DNA of 64,000 nt from BOG-931 sp963761525. GTDB taxonomy: Bacteria > Pseudomonadota > Alphaproteobacteria > Rhizobiales > Xanthobacteraceae. The DNA is taken from positions 434,001 through 498,000 of the forward strand of contig CAVXHG010000009.1 of NCBI GenBank assembly GCA_963761525.1, in the 5' to 3' direction. A model generated the notes under the pieces. It was given only the letters and a program-made list of their open reading frames with translations. It did no database searches and had not been told where the DNA came from. The position numbers and the translations under genes are program-made. Numbering within the stretch: position 1 is the stretch's first letter; each line of letters starts with the position of its first letter. This document shows, piece by piece, positions 26,223-35,004 of this stretch.

Positions 26223-26705
26223 ATGAACCTTGACGCTCTTCGCCAACAGTTCGAGCCTTTCATCCGGCGGCTCCTGCATTTTTATTGGCGATTCTCCCGT
26301 GGACTGACTGTCGGGGTGCGTGCGGTCGTCGTCGGCAGCGATGGCCGGATATTCCTGGTGAAACACTCTTATGTCGCCGGGTGGCATCTGCCGGGTGGCG
26401 GCGTCGAACCGGGTGAAACGCTTGCAACCGCCCTAGCGCGTGAGCTGCGCGAAGAAGGCAATATCGACCTCGTCGAACCCGCACGGTTGTTTGGAATTTA
26501 TTTTCACCGGCGCGCATCGCGGCGCGATCATGTCGCTATCTACGTGGTGCGATCGTTCGACCAGAGCGCGCCGCCTAAACCCAACCATGAAATCATCGCG
26601 CATGGCTTTTATGCGCCTGATGCCCTGCCCGAGGGCACGACGCAGTCGACGCGGATGCGTATCGCCGAAGTATTGGACGGGCGCGCACCGGCGGAGTTCT
26701 GGTGA
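26223..26705 (+). CDS. Nudix hydrolase
   Basis: A 160-residue Nudix protein. The Nudix box reads GGGVEPGETLATALARELRE followed by EGN, with the catalytic Glu pair in REEG. An N-terminal helix of about 35 residues (FEPFIRRLLHFYWRFSRGL) precedes the domain. It hydrolyses some nucleoside-diphosphate-linked compound; the target is not predictable. It is divergent from mbfA across the ICE palindrome, so iron control is possible. ATG 26223 is used; an upstream TTG at 26217 adds two residues only. Confidence 0.85.
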   Translation: MNLDALRQQFEPFIRRLLHFYWRFSRGLTVGVRAVVVGSDGRIFLVKHSYVAGWHLPGGGVEPGETLATALARELREEGNIDLVEPARLFGIYFHRRASRRDHVAIYVVRSFDQSAPPKPNHEIIAHGFYAPDALPEGTTQSTRMRIAEVLDGRAPAEFW

Positions 26706-26916
26706 ACCGTTGGTTGTATTTTTCTCGGTGACTGAAGGCTTTTAGGTGCCTCGCATGGATCCAGGCGTCCGAGATGAATGGTTGGTCATGTTGCTGTGAC
26801 GTGCGACAAAATATTTCAACCGCGCGTTTGAAATTTTGAACCCTGACCATGCAACTTCCGACTGATCAGCACGTTAGATTTCCAAGGACGTGATTTCAGC
26901 AACAAGGAGAACTTAG

Positions 26917-27384
26917 ATGCGTAAACAACTTTTGGCGCTTGCCGCAGGCGTGGTGATCGGCGCGGCGAGTCTGGTGACGCCGGCTTTGGCGGCTCATGGT
27001 GGCGGTGGCCACGGAGGCGGGGGCGGAGGCCACATGGGCGGGATGGGCGGCGGCGGTCACATGGGTGGCGGCGGGATGGCGCATGGCTTCGCTGCGCCCC
27101 AGGCCAGAGCAGGAAGTAACTTTGCGGCGCCGCGCGGCAACTTTGCAGCGGCCTCGCCACAAATCCACGGTAACTTTGCGGCGAATAACTACGGACACAA
27201 CGGCAACTGGAACCACGGCCACTGGAACCACGGCTACGGCGGTGGGGTCTATGCGTTTGGCGGTTACGGACCTTATTACGGCTATGGTCAGGACTATTAC
27301 GATGATGCCGACGGTTGCCTTCAGCAGGAATACGTCCAGACCGTCTATGGACCGCAAGTGCAGTGGGTAAACGTCTGCCAGTAA
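26917..27384 (+). CDS. Exported Gly/His-rich protein
   Basis: 155 residues with a signal peptide cleaved near residue 26 (...VTPALA). Then follow a Gly-His-Met-rich stretch (HGGGGHGGGGGGHMGGM), an Asn/Ala-rich part, a Tyr/Gly-rich part (YGPYYGYGQDYY) and a short C-terminal region with two Cys. The low-complexity His/Met content could bind metal, but similar small secreted proteins are common in this bacterial family without known function. CAAGGAGAA precedes the ATG, and a terminator follows at 27437. The 211 bases upstream hold no other gene. Confidence 0.75.
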   Translation: MRKQLLALAAGVVIGAASLVTPALAAHGGGGHGGGGGGHMGGMGGGGHMGGGGMAHGFAAPQARAGSNFAAPRGNFAAASPQIHGNFAANNYGHNGNWNHGHWNHGYGGGVYAFGGYGPYYGYGQDYYDDADGCLQQEYVQTVYGPQVQWVNVCQ

Positions 27385-27436
27385 TCTCCAGGGCTTAAGC
27401 TCAAAAGGCTCAAGCTCAACAAGCATGAGTTCCAAG

Positions 27437-27467
27437 TGCGCCGCTCCGCGAGGGGTGGCGCATTTTT
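27437..27467 (+). terminator. Rho-independent terminator
   Basis: Stem tgcgcc (27437-27442) with ggcgca (27457-27462), extended inward to a GCGA tetraloop, then TTTTT (27463-27467). It lies 53 bases after the Gly/His-rich gene. Confidence 0.8.
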
Positions 27468-27526
27468 GCGCGGATCAAACGCGCCTCCGCTAGACCTTTG
27501 GCAAACGGGATGCTACGCGCGGAACG

Positions 27527-28039
27527 ATGACCGATCTCGCGCTTACGATCTTGCCGGAGACGAAGGAAGATACCGAGGCGGTCGAACGGCTGCATGAGCG
27601 GACCTTTGGCCCCGGCCGTTACGCCAAAACCGCCTATCGATTGCGGGAAGACGTCGCGCACTCCCTGGACCTCTCCTTTACCGCGCGTATCGGCACGCTG
27701 TTGGTCGGATCCGTATGGTTGTCGCCGATCCGGGTCGGCGAGACCAAGGCCCTGCTTCTTGGACCGCTGACGGTCGAGCCGGCGTTTCGCGAACGTGGTG
27801 TGGGCCAGGCCTTGATCGAGCGCGCGCTCAGTGAAGCGCGGAACAAGGGCCATGGGCTGGTTATTCTGGTTGGCGACGAGCCTTATTACGGCAAAACCGG
27901 CTTCAAGCGCGTGCCTCCCGGCAGTGCGGCCATGCCAGGACCGGTCGATCCGGCACGTCTCCTCGTCGCCGAGCTGAACGAAGGCGCCTTTGACGGTGTG
28001 TCGGGTCAGGTACGCGCTGAATGGGAGGCGCAAACCTAG
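27527..28039 (+). CDS. GNAT-family N-acetyltransferase
   Basis: A 170-residue single-domain GNAT (YhbS-like). The acetyl-CoA loop is ERGVGQALIERAL, preceded by LLLGPLTVEPAFR, and the later GDEPYYGKTGFKRVP is typical of the YhbS branch. Substrate unknown. It stands between a terminator upstream and the Rieske operon 79 bases downstream. Confidence 0.88.
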   Translation: MTDLALTILPETKEDTEAVERLHERTFGPGRYAKTAYRLREDVAHSLDLSFTARIGTLLVGSVWLSPIRVGETKALLLGPLTVEPAFRERGVGQALIERALSEARNKGHGLVILVGDEPYYGKTGFKRVPPGSAAMPGPVDPARLLVAELNEGAFDGVSGQVRAEWEAQT

Positions 28040-28118
28040 CGCAATCCGGCTCCCGATGATGTACTGTGCTGCTTAAAATAGCTGCGGTGATACAGCGGTA
28101 CATGGGGAGTGGTTACGG

Positions 28119-28490
28119 ATGGCGAAGTCCGAGGTTTTCGTCTGCAAAGATATCGAAATGAAGGACGGCGACGTCCGCATCGTCCGTCAGGAGCGTGTCG
28201 AGATCGGTGTCTACCGGCACGATGGCTCCTTCTACGCCTACCGCAATCAGTGTTTGCATCAGGGCGGCCCGGCTTGTGAGGGCATTACCCGGGGCAAAGT
28301 AGTCGATCTTTACGACAAAGAGCGGCAGTTCCTCGGCCAGACCTACGACAACGATGAGCCGCATATCATCTGCCCGTGGCACGGCTGGGAATACAAACTG
28401 AAGACCGGGGAGTGCGCGCCCGACCCGAAGCTCCGGCTCAAGCGCCATGATGTGGTGCAACGCGACGGAGGCGTTTATGTCGTCGTCTGA
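28119..28490 (+). CDS. Rieske 2Fe-2S protein
   Basis: A 123-residue stand-alone Rieske domain. The cluster ligands are Cys-x-His in NQCLHQGGPA and Cys-x2-His in ICPWHGWEY. About 30 residues between the motifs are longer than in BphA3-type ferredoxins (usually about 16-17). It may pass electrons to an oxygenase or be an accessory protein of the amidohydrolase downstream. The next gene starts inside its last codons, so they are translationally coupled. Confidence 0.9.
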   Translation: MAKSEVFVCKDIEMKDGDVRIVRQERVEIGVYRHDGSFYAYRNQCLHQGGPACEGITRGKVVDLYDKERQFLGQTYDNDEPHIICPWHGWEYKLKTGECAPDPKLRLKRHDVVQRDGGVYVVV

Positions 28491-28815
28491 CGTTCTCGAC
28501 CAGCCAGCCGATGTGCTCGCGCGCGCGACAGAAACGCTTGCTGCGGCAATCGGCGACCCCGATCGCATCCCCGATGAGGAATTGCGCGCGCTGATCGCCA
28601 ATGCGATCCGCGTCTATGCCGCCAAAGCAGAAAACGACATGCGCACGCCGCTGCCGCCGAACGGCGGTGGCGTCACCGTCACGGAAGCCATGATCGCCGT
28701 GACGGATATCCTGCACGCTCTGAATACCCAGTTGTTCGAGCTGAGCATGTGGCAGGCGATGACCGGCAATTGCATCGCTCCACACCAGCGCGTTGACGTA
28801 CCGCAATCTCGTTAG
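28477..28815 (+). CDS. Small helical protein of the Rieske/amidohydrolase operon
   Basis: 112 residues, no recognised domain. It appears all-helical and acidic at first (VLDQPADVLARATETLAAAI), with ALIANAIRVYAAKAE in the middle and VTVTEAMIAVTDILHALNTQ later. It overlaps the Rieske stop codon by 14 bases and ends 17 bases before the amidohydrolase. The tight packing argues for a subunit or partner of one of its neighbours. The ATG at 28477 is preceded by GGAGG. Confidence 0.75.
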   Translation: MSSSDVLDQPADVLARATETLAAAIGDPDRIPDEELRALIANAIRVYAAKAENDMRTPLPPNGGGVTVTEAMIAVTDILHALNTQLFELSMWQAMTGNCIAPHQRVDVPQSR

Positions 28816-28832
28816 GATCAAGGGAAATAGCC

Positions 28833-30068
28833 ATGAACGTCGTGTCGCCCATCGTTCGCGATCCCAGTCAGGACAAGTTCGACACCAAGCGCCTTCTCGC
28901 GCACGCACACGAGCAGTCCGAGGATCGCCACTACGAAGATTTCATGATCATCGACTCCGATGCGCATCATTACGAGACCGGCTCGTACAAGGAGATCTAC
29001 CAATACATCGAAGATCCGGTGATGCGCGATCAATTCATGTACACCAAGGGCCAGACTACGCTGCCGCGCTCGACCGGTGGCTTCCAGGAGATGGCCGGAC
29101 GCATTACCCGCTACGAGCACCGCGGCACGGAGCAGGCACCTGGCGCGAAGCACCGCGATATCGGTGTGACGCTGAAGTGGATGGACTCGATGGGCGTCGA
29201 CGTCGCCTGCGTGTTCCCCACGCCGATGTTGGGGCTCGGCCTCAATCCGATCGTCGAAGTCGAAGTGCAATACGCGCGCGCCTATAACCGCTGGCTCACC
29301 GACCATATTCTGGCGCACGAGCCGCGCATCGTTTCGATGCTTTACCTGCCGATGAACGATCCGGTTGCCGCGCTCAAGATGGTCGAGGATTTCAGCGGCA
29401 AACAAGGCGTGATCGGCTTTCTCGTCACCACGGTGCGTTACAAGCCGCTCTACAACAACGTCTATATGAAGCTCTATCGGGCGCTCGAAGAGCGGGGTCT
29501 GCCGCTGGCATTCCATGCGGCGACGAATTGGGGCGACCAGAGCATGAACATCACCAATAAGTTCATCGCGACTCACGCTCTGGGCTTTACCTGGTTCAAT
29601 ATCGTCCACATGACGAACTGGGTCGTGAACGGCATTCCGGAGCGCTTCCCGGGACTCAAGTCGATCTGGATCGAGAGCGGGCTCGCCTGGATTCCGTTCC
29701 TGATGCAGCGCCTCGATAACGAATACATGATGCGTTCTTCGGAAACACCGACGCTTAAGCGCATGCCGAGCGATTACATGCGCGAAATGTTCTATACCTC
29801 GCAGCCGATGGAAATGGTTGGCAATCGCACGATGCTGGAGGAAACCTTCAAGATGATCGCCGCGGAGACTCAGCTTCTCTATGCGTCCGATTATCCACAC
29901 TGGGACATGGACCTGCCCAGCACGATCCACGATCTGCCGTTCCTGAACCAGCAGGCCAAGCGCAACATCCTCGGCGAGAACGCGCGCAAGTTGTTCAAGC
30001 TCGATAATTTCGTTTCGGCGGACAAAATGGCGCGACGTAAGGCGCGGCAGATGCAGGCGGCCGAGTAG
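28833..30068 (+). CDS. Amidohydrolase-2 (ACMSD-like) metal-dependent hydrolase or decarboxylase
   Basis: A 411-residue TIM-barrel enzyme of the amidohydrolase-2 family. An N-terminal metal-site region reads MIIDSDAHHYETG, a middle His lies in LPLAFHAATNW, and the late Asp is in YASDYPHWDMDLP. Family members decarboxylate or hydrolyse aromatic and ring-cleavage acids (ACMSD, gamma-resorcylate decarboxylase). With a Rieske protein in the same operon, breakdown of an aromatic or heterocyclic compound is a reasonable inference. AAGGGAAAT precedes the ATG. Confidence 0.88.
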   Translation: MNVVSPIVRDPSQDKFDTKRLLAHAHEQSEDRHYEDFMIIDSDAHHYETGSYKEIYQYIEDPVMRDQFMYTKGQTTLPRSTGGFQEMAGRITRYEHRGTEQAPGAKHRDIGVTLKWMDSMGVDVACVFPTPMLGLGLNPIVEVEVQYARAYNRWLTDHILAHEPRIVSMLYLPMNDPVAALKMVEDFSGKQGVIGFLVTTVRYKPLYNNVYMKLYRALEERGLPLAFHAATNWGDQSMNITNKFIATHALGFTWFNIVHMTNWVVNGIPERFPGLKSIWIESGLAWIPFLMQRLDNEYMMRSSETPTLKRMPSDYMREMFYTSQPMEMVGNRTMLEETFKMIAAETQLLYASDYPHWDMDLPSTIHDLPFLNQQAKRNILGENARKLFKLDNFVSADKMARRKARQMQAAE

Positions 30069-30113
30069 GGCGCTTTCGTCTGCGTTGACCGAGCGCAGCT
30101 TACCCGGCAACAT

Positions 30114-30147
30114 CCCTCCCTCGAATAAAAATTATCCCGAGGGAGGG
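30114..30147 (+). promoter_or_regulatory. Ribosome-site-sequestering hairpin
   Basis: ccctccctcg (30114-30123) pairs perfectly with cgagggaggg (30138-30147) around a 14-base AT-rich loop. The right arm contains the GGGAGG ribosome site for ATG 30154. It could hold translation closed until melted by heat, a ligand or an upstream ribosome. It lacks a T-run. Confidence 0.55.
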
Positions 30148-30153
30148 GCAACC

Positions 30154-30961
30154 ATGAAACGTATTCTAGACTCTGCTGGCGGCCGGTGTTTGCGCCGCCG
30201 TTATCGCCGGTGCTGCGCAAGCCGCGCCGGACGTGTCTGTGAAACGGATCGAATGCGGCACGCCGCAGCCGCCGGTCCCGGTCAACCCGCGTTTTTCCGA
30301 TACTTTTTCGTACGGCGATCTGAAGCTGCAGTTTGTCTATAGCTGCTATCTCATCAAGCACGACGACCAGTATCTGCTGTGGGATACCGGTCACGCGATG
30401 ACCACGCCCAAGGTGGCGCCGAAGGTGAGCATCGTCGACCAGTTGGCGCAGGCCAACGTGAAACCCGAGCAGATCAATTTCGTCGGCATCAGCCATTATC
30501 ACGCCGATCATACCGGTCAGGTCGGTTCGTTTCCGAAGGCGACGCTGCTGATCGGCAAGGGTGACTGGGACGCAATCACCGCACCGAAGCCGGCTGAAGG
30601 CGTGAATTTCAAGCCATTCGAGAACTGGATCAGCGGCGGCGGCACGGTTGAGCCGGTGCCGCTCGACAAGGACGTGTTCGGCGACGGCAGCGTGATGATG
30701 CTGTACACGCCGGGCCATACGCCGGGGCACCACAGCCTGCTGGTCAAGGCATCATCCGGAAATTTCATCATCACCGGCGATGCCGTGCACTTCCGCGAGA
30801 ATTACGAGACCGACGGCGTGCCGTCGTTCAACTACGACCGCGCCAAGACAGTTGCCTCTATCGAACGCCTGAAGAAGATCGCGGCGAATTTGAATGCAAC
30901 CGTCGTCATTCAGCATGACGCGCGCGATGTCGATAAGGTGCCGGCGATCTCGGCGAAGTGA
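30154..30961 (+). pseudogene. Exported metallo-beta-lactamase-fold hydrolase, frameshifted in the signal peptide
   Basis: From 30233 the frame encodes a complete MBL-fold enzyme with SHYHADHTG (HxHxDH), TPGHTPGHHS and TGDAVHF, like quorum-quenching lactonases (AttM/AiiA group). The natural start ATG 30154 is in another frame. Removing one base near 30168-30169 gives MKRIL-TLLAAGVCAAVIAGA...QAA, a clear signal peptide running into VSVKRIECGTPQPP, about 268 residues in all. As given, translation would end early or start internally without export. I suspect sequencing error. A terminator follows at 30986. Confidence 0.82.
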
Positions 30962-30985
30962 CCGCTTCATTCATGAAGTTTTTGG

Positions 30986-31010
30986 AGAGGGCGCTTCGGC
31001 GCCCTCTTTG
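30986..31010 (+). terminator. Rho-independent terminator with TTCG tetraloop
   Basis: agagggcgc (30986-30994), loop ttcg, gcgccctct (30999-31007), then further T residues to 31009. It is a perfect nine-pair stem with a very stable loop, located between the convergent MBL-fold and NamZ genes, and may serve both. Confidence 0.85.
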
Positions 31011-31024
31011 CTTCAACGCGCGGA

Positions 31025-32227
31025 TCAATAACGCAGGTACTCACGCCGTTCGGTTAGCCACGCCTGTTCGTCCGCGTGCGCTACCGCATCAAGGTCTTGT
31101 GGTGTGGCGCGAGGATCATCCACCCACTCGCGTAGCAACGGGCTGCCATTGATGACGTCGATGGCGGGCTTGCCCTTCTCGTACTCGTAAGCGAAATCGC
31201 GCCACAGCGGATAATCCGGATACAGGCGCCGGATCGCCTTGAAGGCGAGGGCCTGAATTCGCCACGGTTTGAAAGCGTTGTGGTCGTAGCCTGGACCTTC
31301 GGTGTGGATCTGGATGCCGTTACACAGCTTGCCGACGTGCTTGTGGAAGGTGGGTTCGAACCAGCAATCGCGAAGATGACAGCCGCGCAGCCATGACGGC
31401 GCGAGGGCTTGCATGTCCTTGATAAGGGGCCGCACTTCAATGTCGGGTGCGCCGAACAGTTCGAGCGGCCGGGTGGTGCCGCGTCCTTCCGAGAGCGTGG
31501 TGCCCTCAATCATCACTGTGCCGGCATAGGCGCGCGCCATCCACAAGTTCGGTGCATTGGGGCTGGGATTGACCCAGGTGCGTTCGCCGAGCGGCCAGCC
31601 AAACCCGGGTGCGGCGTCGGGCTGCCAGCCTTGCATCTCGATAACCTTGTACTCGACGTCGAGTTTGAGCGTTTTGATGAACCATGCGCCGAGTTCGCCC
31701 ATCGTCAGTCCGTGACGCATCGGCAATGGTCCGGCGCCTACAAAGCTTTCCCAACCCGCGCGCAGCGTTAGTCCTTCGACCGGCCGGCCGGTCGGGTTTG
31801 GGCGATCGAGCACCCACACCGCTTTGCCGTGTTTTGCCGCCGCCTCCAGAACGTAACGCAGTGTCGTGATGAAGGTGTAGATGCGGCATCCGAGATCCTG
31901 CAGATCGACAAGCAGGGTATCGAACGTCTGCATCATGGCATCGGTCGGCCGGCGCACTTCGCCGTACAAGCTGAACACCGGAATGCCGTGCACCGGATCG
32001 TTGAAATCCGGCAACTCGATCATGTTGTCTTGCTTGTCGCCGCGCAGGCCGTGTTGTGGACCGAACGCGGCGGCGACCGCGATGTCATCGCACGCCGCCA
32101 ACGCGTCGAGCGAATGTGTCAGGTCTGCGGTGACAGAAGCAGGGTGGGCGAGCAGCGCAACGCGCTTGCCGCGCAGCGGCTCGCGCAATGCAGGTTCGGC
32201 GATAAGGCGGTCGATGCCGAATTTCAT
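31025..32227 (-). CDS. namZ: NamZ-like exo-beta-N-acetylmuramidase (DUF1343)
   Basis: A 400-residue DUF1343 protein. Recognisable parts are the Rossmann-like start (LRGKRVALLAHPASVTADL), FGPQHGLRGDKQDNM, the segment GIPVFSLYGEVRRPT, VDLQDLGCRIYTF and WVLDRPNPTGR, and the C-terminal EGTTLSEGRGTTRPLELFGAP. NamZ releases terminal MurNAc from peptidoglycan fragments for recycling (GH171). No obvious signal peptide, so it may act on imported fragments in the cytosol. ATG 32227 is chosen; GTG 32233 adds two residues. The DOMON-like gene and a palindromic element lie upstream. Confidence 0.88.
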   Translation of the reverse strand: MKFGIDRLIAEPALREPLRGKRVALLAHPASVTADLTHSLDALAACDDIAVAAAFGPQHGLRGDKQDNMIELPDFNDPVHGIPVFSLYGEVRRPTDAMMQTFDTLLVDLQDLGCRIYTFITTLRYVLEAAAKHGKAVWVLDRPNPTGRPVEGLTLRAGWESFVGAGPLPMRHGLTMGELGAWFIKTLKLDVEYKVIEMQGWQPDAAPGFGWPLGERTWVNPSPNAPNLWMARAYAGTVMIEGTTLSEGRGTTRPLELFGAPDIEVRPLIKDMQALAPSWLRGCHLRDCWFEPTFHKHVGKLCNGIQIHTEGPGYDHNAFKPWRIQALAFKAIRRLYPDYPLWRDFAYEYEKGKPAIDVINGSPLLREWVDDPRATPQDLDAVAHADEQAWLTERREYLRY

Positions 32228-32240
32228 GACCACTACGCTT

Positions 32241-32343
32241 TAGAGCATGATCAGGAAAAGTGGAAACCGGTTTTCCGAAAAGATCATGCTCCGCTAGAAA
32301 ACTAGACCCCGATCCGATTTAACTTAATCGGATCGGGGTCTAG
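32241..32343. repeat. Palindromic repeat element, copy 3 (modules A and B, best preserved)
   Basis: Module A runs gagcatgatcagg (from 32243) to gatcatgctc (ends 32292), with gtggaaaccgg in the middle. Module B is a perfect 18-base inverted repeat: ctagaccccgatccgatt (32302-32319) and aatcggatcggggtctag (32326-32343) around taactt. The TAG stop of the DOMON-like gene (32340-32342, minus strand) is part of module B's end. Confidence 0.9.
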
Positions 32344-32876
32344 GAGAATTCATACGTAAAGCAATCGGCGCAGTGGAAATCCGGCTTTCCAGGTGCATGC
32401 GCCAGAGCCCAATAGGACTTGTTGCCGTTCGTTTCCTCGATTACCGCCGACAGACCAAGACGCCATCGGGTGCTCCGGGCCACATTTGCGCGATCCAGAT
32501 CCAGGGCAGTTCGCAAAGTAAAGCTGCCGGGGCTGGAGGATGTCTCGATGTTCCGCTCATCGATCTCGGACGCAACCTGCATCCCGCTTCGGTAGCCGCT
32601 GAAGCGATAGGCCGCCCATTGTGTCGACGGCGAAAAATTGAATTCGTAGTAGCCGGTGTCGGGCGGGATGCTGAGGAAGGCTTCAAAGCAGGTGTGCCGC
32701 CAAAGCTCGTCGGTTCGGGTCGACGCGGCGACCGGCGGCAGGCGCAGCCCGCTTATTTTGCCGGTTACGACATACGACAGCGCGAAAGCGCCGTCCCGTG
32801 CATGGACGACCTCAACTTCCACGCTGTTTGCTGCGGAGGAAGTTGAATCGGGATGGAGTTTTAAGGCGAGCCGCAT
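32340..32876 (-). CDS. DOMON-like domain protein
   Basis: A 178-residue beta-sandwich protein: LALKLHPDSTS at the start, LWRHTCFEAFLSIPPDTGYY, then EFNFSPSTQWAAYRFSGYRSG, and the end WALAHAPGKPDFHCADCFTY. It matches the uncharacterised DOMON group often found beside cell-wall genes; here NamZ is next on the same strand. The Arg-His-Thr-Cys-Phe-Glu motif may bind a sugar or ligand. No signal peptide is seen. Its stop codon lies inside the palindromic element. Confidence 0.8.
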   Translation of the reverse strand: MRLALKLHPDSTSSAANSVEVEVVHARDGAFALSYVVTGKISGLRLPPVAASTRTDELWRHTCFEAFLSIPPDTGYYEFNFSPSTQWAAYRFSGYRSGMQVASEIDERNIETSSSPGSFTLRTALDLDRANVARSTRWRLGLSAVIEETNGNKSYWALAHAPGKPDFHCADCFTYEFS

Positions 32877-32923
32877 GGCGCCATTGTAGCGGCCCGTCCA
32901 GCCAAGAACACGTAGCTCTGAAC

Positions 32924-34994
32924 TCAGCGGCCTTCGCGCGCCCAGGTGCCGGCGAGGCTGCCGATCAGCAGCAGGAGGCCGAGCAGGCCGGCAAATACCG
33001 GCAGCACGCCGATGCCGCGCACCACGCTGGCGTCGCGCATTTTCAGGCCGATCCAGTCGTCGCCCTTGAAGGTATCGCCGGAACGTACCGGGATGATGCG
33101 CGGCACGTTGAGGCCGTTGCCGTCGTCGAGACGGCGCGAGTCGCCGCCAGTGGCATTGGTGATCGGCGCCAGCACGTCGGTGGTCGAGGTGACTTCGGTG
33201 AATTCGCGCGGATTGGCGGGGCCGATATTGACCAGCGCATTAAGCTTGCCGTCGGTCGCCCGCCACAGCCCGAGTTCATCGGCTTTGACGCTCTTCTCCC
33301 ACACGCCGGGCTCCTTGGCGTCGAGCTTCAGCACCTGGCTGGTGCCCGACGGCGACGTCAGCGTCACATCGGCAACGCTGTCGGCCATGGTCTGCCGTCG
33401 CACCACGAGATCGTGGCCGCTGACGTTGAGCCGCAGGGCTTCCTCTTCGAGATCAGGTTCTTTCATCAGCCAGTGCGACAGGCGGCGCAGCAGGTCGAGG
33501 TGAGGGCCACCGCCCTCAAAGCCGCGCGCCCACAGCCAGATGTGATCGGACAACAGGAGCGCCACACGGCCTTCGCCCTGGCGCGACAGCACCAGCAACG
33601 GCTTCTGGTCCGGCCCCTGCATCACCGTCGTGCCGGTGGTGTTCGTCGTATTGACGATCCGGAACCATTCGCTCCAGTTCGGTGGATTACTGTCGGAGCC
33701 TTCGAGACCGCGCGTCACAGGATGGCGCTTGCCGAGATCGGTGAGGGTTGGCCGATAGGCTTCGTCGGTGACGTTGCCGTCCGGCTCGGCCGGCAGGATG
33801 GAGTCGAGCGGCGTACGCCAGAGGCTGGTCTGGCTCGCGTAGTCCGGGCCAGCCGCAACCAGAACCGCACCGCCATCGCGTACATATCGATTGATGTTGT
33901 CGAAATAGATAATCGGCAACACGCCCTGCCGCGCATAGCGGTCGAAGATGATCAACTGAAAGTCGTTGATCTTCTGCTGGAACAGCTCGCGCGTCGGAAA
34001 CGCGATCAGCGACAGCTCATTGATCGGCGTCCCGTCCTGCTTTTCCGGCGGACGCAGGATGGTGAAATGAACGAGATCGACAGAGGGGTCGGACTTGAGC
34101 AGGTTACGCCACGTGCGTTCGCCGGCATGCGGCTCGCCGGAGACCAGCAGCACGCGCAGCTTGTCGCGCACGCCGTCGATCGACACCACGGCGCGATTGT
34201 TGACCGTGGTCAGCTCGCCGCCCGGCAGCGGCGCAGCCTCGATCTCGACGATGTTCGGCCCGCCGTGCGGAATCGGGATTTCTACATTTTGCTGGACTCC
34301 GACGGGGACGGTTCGCGTATCGATCACGTCGCCGTCCCGGCGCACCGTTACGTCCGCAGTTCCAGCTTTGACGCCCTGATCCTCGACCTTGAACGTGATG
34401 GTCTGCGACTGGCCGACAATGCCGAAGCGCGGCGCTGCAATCAGGGCGACGCGGCGGTCGCGTTCATCCTTGTTGCCGGTGATCAGGGCGTGGAGCGGGG
34501 CGGCAAAGCCCAGCGCACTGGCATCGGCCGGCACGTCATGCACGCGCCCGTCGGTCAGCATAATGACGCCAGCGATACGGTCGGTCGGCACGTCGGCAAG
34601 AGTCGAGCCGAGCGCGGTGAACAGCCGCGTTCCGTCGGTCTCGCCGTCGGATTGTCCGGCTTCCACGACACGGACATCGAGGTTGGGAATATGGCCCAGG
34701 CGATCGACGATTGCAGCGCGCGCAGCTTCGGTCTGCTTGGTGCGGTCGCCGAAATTCTGGCTCGGACTTTTGTCCACCACGACGACGGCGATGGAACTCA
34801 GCGGATCGCGGTCCTCGCGAGTGAACGAGGGATTGGCGAGCGCGAGCACGACCAAGCCGAGCGCTATGGCGCGGATCGTCGCGCCACGGCTGCGCGAGAC
34901 AAACAGCAACAATGCAAGGATCGCGGTGGCGGCGGCAGCCGACCCATAAAATCTGGGCGTTGACGAGAGGGGCGAACGCAATACCGAAGTTCAC
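32924..34994 (-). pseudogene. Membrane protein with VWA/glutamine-amidotransferase-like domains (BatB-like), frameshifted
   Basis: The natural start is GTG 34994, after AGGAGCG (VNFGIAFAPLVNAQI), ten bases beyond the upstream gene. Its frame breaks within a run of four A near 34948-34951; removing one base joins it to YGSAAAATAILALLLFVSRS and yields about 689 residues. Two N-terminal membrane helices, a VWA-like domain (VVVDKSPSQNFGD, VIMLTDGRVHD), a long extracytoplasmic part with a class I amidotransferase-like region (LLVSGEPHAGERTWRNLL), and a C-terminal helix follow. It is the last gene of the MoxR operon. Confidence 0.8.
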
Positions 34995-35004
34995 GCTTGC
35001 GCTC

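Noticed and set aside
32798..34963. A 721-codon open frame on the plus strand opposite the VWA/amidotransferase gene
   Set aside because: It is the mirror of a real high-GC gene: its product is Arg/His/Gln-rich, has no domain, and the opposite strand encodes recognisable protein motifs.
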